Below are positions 22,858-34,133 of a DNA stretch of 64,000 nt, piece by piece. Origin of the DNA: Symbiodinium kawagutii (lineage: Eukaryota; Sar; Dinophyceae; Suessiales; Symbiodiniaceae); contig VSDK01004596.1 in assembly GCA_009767595.1 (NCBI GenBank), positions 5,285-69,284 on the forward strand, written 5' to 3'. The translations under genes and the position numbers were made by a program. The notes beneath the pieces were generated by a model. It saw nothing but the letters and a program-made list of their open reading frames with translations. It made no database searches and had not been told where the DNA came from. Position 1 is the first letter of the stretch. The number at the start of each line of letters is the position of its first letter.

Positions 22858-23789
22858 ACAACATCCATCCAGGCGATCTTTTGCTTCGAGAGTTTTTGCT
22901 GCATTTGATCTTCGTTACATTCATCTCTCTCAGCCTCAGGGAGGAGGGACCAACTCCCTTTGCTTCCTTTTGGTGCATGGGAATCGAAATCCACCAAGGC
23001 CACCTGCTCCTCACATTGAGATGACTAGGTCTTCACATGTGATATGCCATGGGACTGTCTTTAGGCAATGGCAAGGGCATGTTATGAAGTACATTGATTT
23101 ACCATAGCAGGTTGCCCAAGGCCTGCCGAGCGAAGGGCAAGAACAGAGGTGCGGCTCGGAAAATCTCACAGCGGAGCCTGGCATCTGAAATCGCCACAGT
23201 CTGAAGCTTGGCATTGCCTCATCTTGCCTCGCCTCCATGCAGAGGGATCTCCGTCCTTGCACGACATTCGCCAAATGCAACTGCGAGATGGAAGATGACT
23301 GTATTGCAAGTACATGCAAGTAGATGCAGGTACAATATTTTGCATATGAACGGTTTGAATTCTGCTGAGCTCAGCCTTTTCAAAGTCTGAGCATGCTGCA
23401 CTTGCTCCGGGACAATCCTCGAAAAGACAAAGCATAAAGATTGCACGGCTGTTGCATCGCTATCAAGACTTTTTGGAGCCACTTAGGATTCCCATGGTCT
23501 CACAAGAGTAGTGTATCTCCTTCCAAAGCTTTTGTTGTCCGAGGGCCGAGCACAGTTTTCCGGCCCTGCCATCACCAGCCATGCTGCTAGAGCACTGTGC
23601 TGCTCGCAAGTCAAGGTTCCAAGCCTGGCTAGGCATGTTTCTTGCAACGCCATGGTCATCATACTTTTCATGTTTCGTGTTTGCTCAAAAAGAAGCGGAA
23701 GTCTCCACAGTAGTAGAGAGATAGAGAGAGGCTGGCTGTAATTCATGGCCGACAGAGCGACCCTTTGAAAGAGCAATAATCGGCTGGAA

Positions 23790-24062
23790 GTGGCTGGAAT
23801 CTGTCTGTCTGTCTGTTTCTCAGTCCCTCTACCCGACTGCCCATGTGTCTGTTTACCTTTCTGTCTGTCTGTCAGTCTACTGTCTGCCTATGTGTCTGAC
23901 TGTCTGCCTACTTGTCTCTCTATATACCTCCCAGTCTGGATGTGGGACTGTCTGTTTATCTCTATCCATCTAGCTGTCTGTCGGGCTAATCTTTCTACAT
24001 AACTAGCTGTCTGTAGTCCACGTGTAGGTACACCTGCCTCGCTCTCTCTCCCTCTGTCTCTA
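23790..24062. repeat. Imperfect (CTGT)n-rich region
   Basis: A pure CTGTCTGTCTGT core at about 23802-23817 grades into a long imperfect CTGTCTAC-type pyrimidine-rich repeat. Frames across it are spurious. Confidence 0.85.
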
Positions 24063-24065
24063 CGT

Positions 24066-26445
24066 CTACCTTTGCAAATGAAGCTCTCTTGTGAGACTTC
24101 CTTCAACATAGAGCTTCGAAACTGTCAAAACAAAGTGGTTCGAGACCGACAGATTCTTTACCCTTTTGACCTGCAAACGTGCTCCAGGCCACCGTGACAT
24201 GCACATTTTGGACATCTTAACTTCCAAAAGTGGTCCGAACTCCTCAAATATTTTTCGAATTCTGACTTGCAACCGCGCTTCGTGCAACAAAGCGGCGTGA
24301 AAAGTGACTTGCACAATCCTTTTACAGTGATCTTGCCGCAGACCTCTGCATCCCTTTAGCGAGCCTACTTTTCGACCATGCCGGAGTACACAAAAGTTGA
24401 AAAACAATGCTTTCTTTGCATTCCCATTTGTCAAGCACGTCCATCTGCATCTCATGACCTCTCTTTCTTGCTGTCTCTGAGGGACCATATGCTGTGACTT
24501 TTCAGTCGGAAGCTTGACATCTCCTTCGATAAAATGATATGAAACGGTCTCAAGCTGTGCTAGCGTCAGCCTTGATTCAAGAGCTCTTGGGCCCAAGCAG
24601 CTTTCGGAACTTGAGCGCTGCAGTTCCACCATGTCCCTGGAGGGCTGTTTGGATCCACAGAAGCTCTTCAAGATTCCTGAGGAAGACATGAAGCTCCATG
24701 GATTTTGTCCGCCTCCTTCTCTCCTTTGCGCATGCCATGAAGTCGGTTGTGGCAGGCCTGGATTCAGGTGACTGTGTTGATCCTGCCTTGATTTCACAGT
24801 GTCCTGCCTTCATCAATCCATCTGCTGTTCCCGGGTGCACGAAGCCATGCAGCTGACTTTCCCGGTCTTTCAACCAGTCGGGCAGATACACCTTAGGGCC
24901 GTCATCGCGAGGTCATCGTTTCATGTTCTCCTTTGGCAAAGCATCATGTCATCGTGCCATTTGGGGGTTCTCAAAGTAGGGTACCCCACACATGATCCAG
25001 TCATTGACCATTGATCGCTCATAAACCAACCATAACTTTGGGGTTCCCCATGGCTTGAGAAACACCGTGCTGTTTCCGCACCTGTGCGCTGGCTTCCTAG
25101 GGGCAGAGCTGCTGTGCAGCCAACCTTCTGCATCAAATCCACCTCAGGACTTCAGGCAGCGGAGAATTGGAAACATGGTCCTTTCCCAACATAGGGAACC
25201 CCTAGAGAACTGCTGGGGAACCCCTGGGGAACCCCTAGGGAACCCCCCACAATGGATGGTTGGATGGTTTATTGTTGTGGTTGATAAACTGGATGATTTG
25301 GGGCTATACCATTTTGAGACCCACAGGAAGCACCTTGAAATTCATGACATGTGTAGAAGCACCGCCAAGATCCCTGCAAGTGGCTTTCCAAATTTTCCTC
25401 CGAGCAATGACCTGAAGACACCCACGCGCATAGCAATACAACACAGTCCGATCCGAGTTGTCTTTCAGTGAAGAATGAATCGAATCTTAAATGTTCTTTA
25501 ATACACTTAAATGTTCTAAAAGAATGTTAAAGAGTAGTCACATTCAGTCGCTGTGGATTTGCTTTGGCTTCCGAGTCGCTTTGTCTCCCCCGAGTCCTTG
25601 TGCATGCTAAAGAGGCTGCTGTCCGGGAGAAGCCTTGCGCCATGAACAACTTCCCAGCCCTTAATCAAATGTTTGAAAGGCAAGGCAACAGGATAAACAT
25701 GGATGAGCCTATGGCAAACTGTCATGATAGACTCATGTTTTCCATTCTTTTCCAGGTTTCCATGTTTCCCAATAGGCCTGTAAAGATGCACGATCCGTGT
25801 CTCAGGTGATGCGCTCACCTGCACACTGCACTGTGGGCCCAATCTGTAGTCACTCGGTAGTCTGTCATAGCGCTCTACCGTGCTGCCTCAGTCTGGTTGC
25901 TGTCACTGTCATGGCTCTCAGCCACCTCTTCCCTCGGTCCAAGTGCATTGCATGCGGTGCACGCAGTGCATGCCAAAGGGAACAGTCCTGTCTTGATTTG
26001 AAAATCTTTCGTACAATTTGGATTGGGCATAGCTCACATTGTTTCAATATCTCTTACCAACTGCTGCCAACTGATAGTCTGGCTGGCATGCATGTCGGTA
26101 CATGATGGCTGAATCGTGGATACAGTGTTCGAGTATCTCATCTTGCTTCGTGAGGAGTCTGGATCCATTACTAATCCAGGTATGACCTGCATCCGCATTT
26201 GGTCCAAAGTCTACTTTGCTGAGATAACTTCTGCTGAGATAACTTCTGCTGCTACTCTCTGATCCAACCCTCTCCCATTGCCAAGATTCTGCTTCAAACT
26301 GGGCACGATTGGCCAATGCAGCATATTTTTAGCTGGGACCTGGAACACCAGCTGCAGAGAAATGTCAACTTTCCAACTATTTCAATTTAATCTTCTTGAT
26401 AGATCTTGATAGCTTAATTTCAGCTAATGCAATGTATTTATGTAT

Positions 26446-26476
<31 letters not shown>

Positions 26477-27117
26477 CCTTACTGCAGTATATACTCTTCT
26501 TCGAGATGACAAAAGTGTGGCGGCTCAGTTGCACACACTCATTCGGCTCAGCCAGTTCCACCTGGTGCAGTGCATGGCTGTGCACAGGCTCTTGAAACGT
26601 TTCTGTGGCAAACGTCGGATGTTGAAATCCAACTGCCAGGACTTTTTGCAGCTGAGATGCAAGGCCCGCAACCATGTCTCCGCCCAACCTCAAGACTCTT
26701 GTGACATCAAGGATCAACAAAGAACAGCAAGGAGTTTGTGCTGTGGAACTTTTTAATAAACTGCATGACGCAGCTGAAGTGCAGTAACAAACCCAAGCCT
26801 TGCCATTCGGACTTCGGGACTTCAGGGACTGGAACATTCCATGTCTTTGGCAATAGCTCCTGCGAAGCACAAGCTGGAAAGCTTTCTGGTGGTTGTGTAT
26901 GGAGGCTGTGTTGAACATGCAAATGCGTACTCCCATGTAAACATAAATGCCACTCAGCTGTGGCACTTGGCGTCTTTTGACATTTATCTAAGGGGTTCCA
27001 GTTCCAATCAAACTTAAAGTACGCAGGGGTTAATTGGAGCCAACTCTTGCAAAATTTCATGTGAGGCAAAGAACTGAAGTGCAAACGGGGCAAAGTGGAA
27101 AGTTGAAGGATCTGCAA
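24066..27117 (-). CDS. Intron-rich region with candidate unit-2 exons
   Basis: Minus-strand candidates are: about 24890-24480 (RLTLAQLETVSYHFIEGDVK), about 25842-25516 (SPETRIVHLYRPIGKHGN, later LIKGWEVVHGARLLPDSSLF), about 26250-26110 (ISNGSRLLTKQDEILEHCIH) and about 27050-26940 (WLQLTPAYFKFDWNWN). The second resembles the 'L.G.PLL...D' box of sacsin linkers (unit 1: ADLSGVPLLMCEDEAVV). All are on the expected strand between unit-2 pieces at 30.3 and 22.8 kb. I could not assign splice sites, so this entry marks a region, not a gene model. Confidence 0.3.
25195..25242. repeat. Tandem repeat GGGGAACCCCT
   Basis: Three to four copies of an 11-12-bp unit whose core GGGGAACCCC / GGGGTTCCCC is a near-palindrome. 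A further copy lies at about 25038-25047. Confidence 0.8.
26431..26478. repeat. (TA)n microsatellite
   Basis: AT-rich run with a pure TATATATA core. Confidence 0.9.
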
Positions 27118-28021
27118 GGCCGGAAAATGGCCCTAACTTGTTCTCTCAAATCACAACGGGAGAAAGTAGAGTCCGGTTCTTACAAACCAACATCCAGTTG
27201 TAGCACTGACTTGGACCCATCATGAAACCACTTTGAAACTGCGAAGGTGTGATACTCTTCAGGAAGAACAGCAAGTTGCATGTAGGTTGCACGTAAGTTG
27301 CCTGTAAGCATACGTCAGGCCAAATTGTGAAGCTCCTGCAATGCTGCCATCAAAGGTGCCACGGTCATCTTTCGAAGCCTCACAAAAATTACTGCACACA
27401 AATGCAGTTAAGATGCTGCAGTGTCTTGAATGCCCGCAATTTCCAGAATGTCACAAGGCCCAGTGAGCCAACTCTTGCCTTTCTCCCTATTTGTCCTTGT
27501 TCGGTTTGTAAACTAAGTAAACCCCTTTCCCGAAGATGTGCCTTTCTCATCCCTTCATATCCCTTCATATCCCTTCTATATCCCTTCTCCCTAAACCAAC
27601 ACATCATTGTGACTCCAACACATCGCTAAGGTCGACACTGATAGCTAGGTCCTTCTCCTCGCGACCCGAAGTGAACTCCCTCCCTGTATGCTATGTACAC
27701 ACCGTGGACTCCACACTGTGCTTTAACTGGTCCTTGACTCGGCTGGACTTCGCTTGACGCCATTCTTTGCAGGTTTTGCCAAACCTAGCCAAACGCACTC
27801 AAACGCACTCACATTGTTTCCTTTCACACACGTACAAATACACATACTTACATGCGTTCATGTAGACGATCATACATACGTGCTGACCACATCAGACCAT
27901 GACATTCCATGATATTAGATAACGTGTCATTACATAATACAACTATGCCTGGAAACATGCGTACAAGCGTACAAACTACAAACGTAGATGCACACAATGA
28001 TGAATCCAACTATTGGACAAA

Positions 28022-28240
28022 CCTTGCAATACAATACAATACAATACGTGCAATATATCTTGCATGCCACACATACTATAAATATCTTACATGCCATGGA
28101 TACCATGAATACCCTGTATACCATGAATACCATGCATACTATATATGCACCATATATAGCACAACTACCCAAGAGACCTTACATACCATACATTCAAACA
28201 TACATAGATACATTCATCTGCGCATTGCGTGACCTTATAT
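28022..28240. repeat. (AATAC)n and degenerate ATACC/CATAC repeats
   Basis: A pure AATAC pentanucleotide run of about four to five units is followed by decayed ATACCATG-type repeats. Confidence 0.8.
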
Positions 28241-28755
28241 GACATTTCATTATGTATGTCACCTTCTGTTACATTACATTGCATTTAATAGGCAGGTAAC
28301 ATAAACCTTGACACTACCACTTGACAGCATAATACAATGCGAATCAAGCTAACAAACAAAATCATACAAATAGCACGAGTACCAATTTTTCTTGTCCGTT
28401 CTGTTCCTTGTCAGCACTTCTTTGACAATCTGCGTACCGCACCCATGGCCGGGAGCTGCGAATCCTCTTGGAGAGAAGCCGCTGAGGAGCCTCCAGACTG
28501 AAGGCACCGGCTCCAGCTTCAAAAAGAATCGACACTAAAAAACTGTTAAAAGCCTTCTGATTCAACCAGCTTTGCCCAAGGTCTTGTATGTTCTTATCAT
28601 TTTTCTTGCTAGTGAGCATGTGAGTGCATGTGCATGTGGATGTCGTCTGTGTGCTTCTGCGAACTTTCAGAGTGTAAAATTTGTCCCGTGACATCACTTG
28701 CACAAGTGGCCAGGACCCCAACAATCTCTATCCTGGCATCCTCGTGCAGTACTTG

Positions 28756-28776
28756 GGAGAGAGAGAGAGAGAGAGG
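28756..28776. repeat. (GA)n microsatellite
   Basis: GAGAGA run of about ten units. Confidence 0.9.
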
Positions 28777-29072
28777 GGCAAACGGAAGGCAGGGGTGTCT
28801 GAGAGGGAAACGGTTAGGGTAGCAGCAAACATATGAAAAAAAGAGACGTCAGTGTAGTTATATATCTTTTCATATCTTTTCCAGGGAGTTGGGTAGTTCA
28901 AGTTTGGGTTGTAGCTCATCATTGCTTCGAAATGTCTTATCCGCTACAACATAACCAAGGTGATTTAGGGCAAATCAGTCTAAGTACACACCATACTTGT
29001 CACATTAGATTGTCACATCTGAAACATCAGCATGTACAAATGCACCTGGACCAGGTGAATCCTAGCATGTAG

Positions 29073-29112
29073 TTGAAAGTGTTGGAAAGTGTTGGAAAGT
29101 GTGGAAAGTGTT
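29073..29112. repeat. Tandem repeat GTTGGAAAGT
   Basis: About four copies of a 9-10-bp unit. Confidence 0.85.
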
Positions 29113-30196
29113 TTAGAATGTTGACAGGGTACTGCGCAAATGAGCGTCTACATGCATCTACAATGGAGTTCCTGAGTGCGGATCTACCAACTTGGACGTG
29201 AGTGGTTTACTCAAAGCCTGATTTGCAGCTTATTTGGTAAAGGACCCGGACAAACTCCATGGGTAAGGCTTTGTCACCAGACTCGCAACGGTAGTTGGCG
29301 CTCTCAAAAACGACTCAAACTGCATGTTTTCCAATCAGAGAGGCCTGTGGGAGCAGCTGGTATTCCTCATCATCCTGGCAAAAAGAAGTCACAGGGATCT
29401 AGATGTATCCAGTGTACATCTGCATTTAATCATCTTAAGTCTGTACATCTTGCTTTTGCAAGCTGTGTCTCATTGTATGTTTGTATCTCGAGAGGCCTCT
29501 GGCACAAAGAGCATCGCTGTTCCAGAAAGCGAAAATGGCTGAGTGACTTTCAGGTCCTGCAAAGGTTTGCACTGCAAGGTGATCATCAGCAAATCAGCAA
29601 ATCAAATTTGGACCTGTGTGAAGAGAAGGGGCACCCCCTCCAAATCTGCGAGATCGTTGTCTGCCAAGACAAAGTCAAGAAATGCCACTGCCTCACAGCT
29701 GCCGTGAGGTCATGGTCAGCCCCAGGTGCCGAGCGAAATGTGTCGTGACAGTCATGACCATGACATCCCCATTTTCTCGACAGCTGTCACTCGTGAAGTG
29801 CTCCCTGCACTCGACCTCTTCCGCTGTCAGACTTCCGATGGCAGGACCCTCATCCTTTTTCTGTGTGGAATCCACTGCCTAAAAGAACGAATCACTGCTG
29901 GATTGGCACTTCGCAACAGTATGCAACAGTCAAAACGAGGGAAATTCAGGCTCACACTTCTGAAGATTCTCTCAATTCGAATCCACCTCGAAAAGTTGCG
30001 AGGTCGCAAGTGCCAAATCACAATGTGCATGTTGAGAGTTTGGCGGGTGCCAACATTCTCTTGGGCACCTCACACTTAGGGCGTGATGGAATAGATGAAG
30101 GGCTGATGTTGCGCAAGAATTGCCGCAACCATGCTGGTGTGAGCCTGATCGTTCGAACTTCCGAGGAATCTGCAAAACATCACGAGGTTTGAAAAT

Positions 30197-30388
30197 CTAC
30201 AAAGCATCTACAGCGCATCGCACAGCATCAAGAATAGAAACGAGCTGACCAAACTGGGTCCGTGGCGTGCGTGGCAAAACTGGATGAAGCACTTGTTCGA
30301 ATGATTCCAACACAGGAAGCGGAATCTTCACAATGGGAACTCCAAAGCGTGCCAGACCTTTGACAGCAAGACGATGCAAGACACTCAA
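30197..30388 (-). CDS. Sacsin-like exon, unit 2 ('LARFGVPIV' box)
   Basis: The minus frame reads VLHRLAVKGLARFGVPIVKI and then PLPVLESFEQVLHPVLPR. It aligns with VVECLLRCGLPLVDAPPSVL in unit 1 (exon 43217-40563). The pattern L..L...G.P[LI]V..P..VL is characteristic of the sacsin linker after the ATPase module. It falls between the unit-2 ATPase (36.4-32.3 kb) and the later unit-2 pieces, which keeps the order co-linear with unit 1. Confidence 0.55.
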   Translation of the reverse strand: MSVLHRLAVKGLARFGVPIVKIPLPVLESFEQVLHPVLPRTPRTQFGQLVSILDAVRCAVDAL

Positions 30389-30419
30389 ATTGCCACAAAA
30401 AACGGATCACATAGAGACC

Positions 30420-32190
30420 AGCAAGTGTGTCATGCTGAAGTGAAAGATCTCAGACGCATTTGAATCATTTGAGCCTTCTGCTGGCTATAATTGTGTCAAG
30501 CAAAGCAGTTGCTTGTTCTGGTGGTCCGCCGCTTGAAAGTTTGGCCTACAGAATGGGAGGCTTGAAGATGCGCAGCTCAACACAAAAGAGTGCAACTGAC
30601 ACAATTGTAATATATTGTAACCAGTGCTACTCACATATCTAAGCTTTGCAACTTCAACCATTCAGTGCTTCCTGTTGTTAGCAAATATATTACCAGTATT
30701 GTCAGTGCTTGTCACTCCCAAATATTGTTACCATGAGCTGATTCGTGAGAAACACCATGCCGTAACCTCCGGCGAATCGTGACTCTCAAATAGGTTTTTT
30801 CCGGAACATCCCCTTCTGTCGCGGTGAAGCGGCTTTCCATATAGTCCCTTTGAATTCCAACTGACCATCCCAAAAAGATCCAAAAGCGCTTTCGGTCCAA
30901 GCCCCTATGACACGATGAATTTTCCTTTCTCCCCCATAGGTCTGTTTTGCCAGTTTGTTTGCTAAGACATTTCAATCACAGAAGCGATTTCCTTGCTACA
31001 GTAGAAGCTAGGTTGCGAGTATTTCATCAGGATTCAGGGTTTATACATATGTATACAATGTTACAATGCATTCACAAGAAAGTTGCAGAGGCGGAAATTT
31101 CTGAATACAGACACACCAGCACCAGCCCCCTGTTAATAAATTCTGGTCTCGGTCGTAGGAGCTCGCTTGTAATGTCTTGTATATTCCATGCGGGATCTAT
31201 CGTTAGGATATCACTGTGAACAACTGCCCCGCTTCACAATAGAGAACTACAGCACCCAAAGGAAAACCGCTCGGTCAATCCCACATGTCATCATCGCATA
31301 TCTACTGTCCGTACACATTTTGATAGCGTCGTCCCATACAGGGCTATGTCTTGCACTGTGCTCTTACCATCTCTTACCTTCTCGTGCCTGCTTGCGTGCT
31401 GACATAGAGCAAATCATGCAGCAAGAGCTTGAAAACAAGAACAAAAAGAGATGTCAAGAAGCTGGTTCTCTCGAGCCTCTCTTTCGGAGCAAAAAACAGC
31501 GTCGCGAAAGGGGACGCATTTCTTCGCGGAATCTGCTGCCTTGGTAGCGCTAAGCCGTGACAGAAGTGTGTGAAAATACAGTTTCTATTTCGGCTTTGCA
31601 TGGTTTTGCTCCGTCAAGCAGAGGTCGGTGATCGCTGGCGGTGGTAGCAAGCTCCGTCCTCTGCTGAACTAAGTAGCAAGCTGCCGCTGGAAATATCGGC
31701 TCAGGCCGACGGATCAAGAGTTTGTAGAAGGAATGGGCCTTGAATGCACGGATCAAGAAATATCAAGAGATCAATTTAAGTTTATCAAGAGATCCATGCA
31801 TTCAGCTTGTGAGATATCAAGAGTTTGTAGTTGAAACGAGTTGAAGTTCAAAAGCTCCATGCATCGTTTCGCAAGTTACATTCTGAATTGGGCCATGAAA
31901 CTACACGATCCGCAACACCAACTTCAGGCGGGGCATCTTTCTTTGGAGCCTTTTCGCCTTGGCGGTTCTTCTGTGAGCTGTGGATCTGTTTGACACGAGA
32001 AGCACACAGCTGCAGAGCCTGTTCCAGCTACGCTTCTGTGAAGCACTGGGAAAACACTGAAGAAATCCTTCCCGCGGAGAGCAAGAAATCCTTCCTTTTC
32101 AGATTGAAACCAGGAACTTCATTCTAAAATGCAAGCGTTAACATATCAATAGCTCATTGAGATATTTGATGATTGCGAAGCCTTTGCTGT
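30420..32190. other. No recognisable gene (probable intron)
   Basis: No supported exon on either strand. Short repeated phrases ATCAAGAGAT/ATATCAAGAG occur at about 31750-31820. Confidence 0.4.
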
Positions 32191-32213
32191 GCTGCTTTGT
32201 TTGTGGCCTCTCC

Positions 32214-32519
32214 TCAGCAGAAGCCCGGTTCGAAAGGTTGATGGCACACCTCGCCAAGCACCTCAGCAGTGTGCTGTTGGACCGACGCAAAGTTCAACCA
32301 TCGCCTGCCGAGTGACTCTGGAATGCGAACATCGAGGAGGCGAACCTTAAAATGGCTCGGGACAGGGCACCAAGCTGTGTCAACTTCACAAGTTGAGCAC
32401 TGACACATCTGCATCTGCCGAAAAGACTAAGCAGCCCTGCATTTTTGCTTATGATTTCGTTGTCGCCGACCCGATTGTCCAGAAGGACATTTCGGCGATC
32501 TTGTGTCGTGTTCAAGGGC
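32214..32519 (-). CDS. Sacsin-like unit 2, post-ATPase exons
   Basis: The exon start is clear: acceptor CCCCAG|GCCCTTG at 32519. Its first codons, PLNTTQDRRNVLLDNRVGDN, match PLNMAQDRRSVLLDNRIGES in unit 1. It joins in phase to the exon ending at 32814 (HVHA+PLN). The frame stays open past a likely GT donor after DNR. A second piece (about 32400-32225) reads VRLLDVRIPESLGRRWLNFA and then EVLGEVCHQPFEPGF, again sacsin-linker-like, but its borders are not set. Confidence 0.55.
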
Positions 32520-32813
32520 CTGGGGATGTCAAGCTCAGTCCGTGCAAAAGGTAAAAAGCCAGATTGCAAGCTACGAGTAGCTGCAAAGCAGGACTTCTTG
32601 GTGGATTAAACCCACAGTATGTCACAGTATATCCTGCATTCACATGCATCACGCGTTCATATGGATCCTGTCCAACCAACAATTCTTCGGGCTACAAAAT
32701 TCATGACAACCTGATAGGATCGAGTGCACCTACCTGTAAAGGGACTGAATAGTGCCAGGACGCTGTTCGAATCAAAAAAATCTAAGGTGTGCTGCGTTGA
32801 CTGAGGCTCAAAC

Positions 32814-32884
32814 GCATGGACATGCATTGCAACACGAAGGGATACAGCGCTTGGTGGAAGAGGCAAGAAGCAAAACAAACGGCC
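32814..32884 (-). CDS. Sacsin-like unit 2, 71-nt exon
   Basis: Acceptor GACGCAG|GGCCGT and donor CCATGC|GTTTGAG enclose 71 nt coding GRLFCFLPLPPSAVSLRVAM then HVH. It matches GRVFCFLPVPRNVDLGLRLH then VH in unit 1 (exon 44967-44355, where this stretch is uninterrupted). The following intron, 32520-32813 (294 bp), is GT-AG. Frame and length fit exactly. Confidence 0.7.
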
Positions 32885-33589
32885 CTGCGTCAATGCAATG
32901 AGCAAAGACTTTGAGACTTTGGCGAAGGCATCACGCACAAGGTCAGAACTCCAGTCTTTAGTGTCCAATGTCAGCATCCAGCATGACTCAGCATGACTCA
33001 TGCCTCTTCTTCTCGCAACTTCACTTTAGAATCCAAGGATGGAGGAAGCTCCTGATTCTGCATTCTGTATGTGTCTAGAATGTACACAGGGAAAGCCAAG
33101 AAAAGCTGGAGACGGATGTAATTGAGCCCAACACGACAAGGGGAAGCGCAGCACAAACTTGTTCAAGAGCTCCACAGTCTTCACCGCCAATCAACCTGAA
33201 AGGGAAAAAATTGAAACTGTTTTACCTCAGGCAACCAAAAATCAATGTTTTACCTCAGCAACAAAATGAATTGCCACCTGTAGGAGAGACAGCGCTGATA
33301 TGGTGGAGTACCGAAACTCTCAGTGCTGATCCTCACATCGGCCACCTCAACAGTGGAACCAATGGAGGCGGCATACGAATGACATCGCTTCAAGCATTGC
33401 ATAGCATTGTTTATGCATTGCTATGCATTGCTATACGTTCATTGCTATTGCTACGCTTTCAGCATCTTTAAGCTAAGTCTCCGGCACGGTCTGAACCGAT
33501 GGCAGATACCCGCTGTCTCGGAGCTTCAAGCTTTGCCGCCTCTGCAGCTTCGCCTTCATCTTTCACAACCGAAGGCACCTTCTGTGGCA

Positions 33590-34041
33590 AGAGCCTCACC
33601 TGAGATGCTCGACCAACAAATCCAACAGTCCCATTTTCGCTACTTCGGCTTCTCCCTGGGACCCATACCTCCGACAGGCATTGCATTGAATCGCCTTCCC
33701 GAATCTCAGATAATCGAATCCTCGGCACTCAGAATTTCCAACACTCAGAATTTGATGCACAAAATTTCTGAGGAATCCGCTTTGCCACACTCTGTAAGAA
33801 GAGCAACCATTGAAAAGCTTCCTTCTGGAAGCGAGAAGAAAGCCTTTGGCGGTGCGAATCAAGGGCCACAGCATGCTTTGAGCATTCCAAGCTGCCAACG
33901 CTTCTGCGGCAGCAGTGTCGAGCTGAATGTTGCTCACCTGAAAAATGGAACTTGCTTTGCGAAGCTTCACATTGTTTTCATCTGCAGCGCGCCTCACTCG
34001 CTTTCGCAACTTCCGGTGATCTGAAGGGAACACGGATCAAC
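33590..34041 (-). CDS. Sacsin-like unit 2, exons after the LIRVPFR box
   Basis: One exon starts at 34041 (acceptor CACAAG|GTTGATCC) and reads LIRVPFRSPEVAKASE before a probable GC donor (GTGAG|GCGCGC). The next starts at CAG|GTGAGCAAC near 33937 with VSNIQLDTAAAEALAAW. A third follows acceptor TTCCAG|AAGGAAGC near 33830 with KEAFQWLLFLQS. They align with LIRIPFRTKESAAKSEISKI and AEAFQWLLFLQNVQEI in unit 1. Short introns separate them. Joins after the first exon were not all fixed to the base. Confidence 0.6.
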
Positions 34042-34133
34042 CTTGTCACACAAGCGTGAGCAACAATGCCACTATCTCTTTTCCAAACAGGTACAACATG
34101 GTACAATAACCTCTGAAGTCTTGGGATTCCGGC

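Larger units (their letters stand above)
27120..30190. other. No recognisable gene (probable intron of sacsin-like gene)
   Basis: No supported exon. It contains (AATAC)n at 28022-28047, degenerate CATACTATAAAT/ACCATGAATAC repeats to about 28240, (GA)n at 28756-28776, and GTTGGAAAGT repeats at about 29073-29112. The plus ORF at 29176-29748 has no family motif. Confidence 0.4.
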
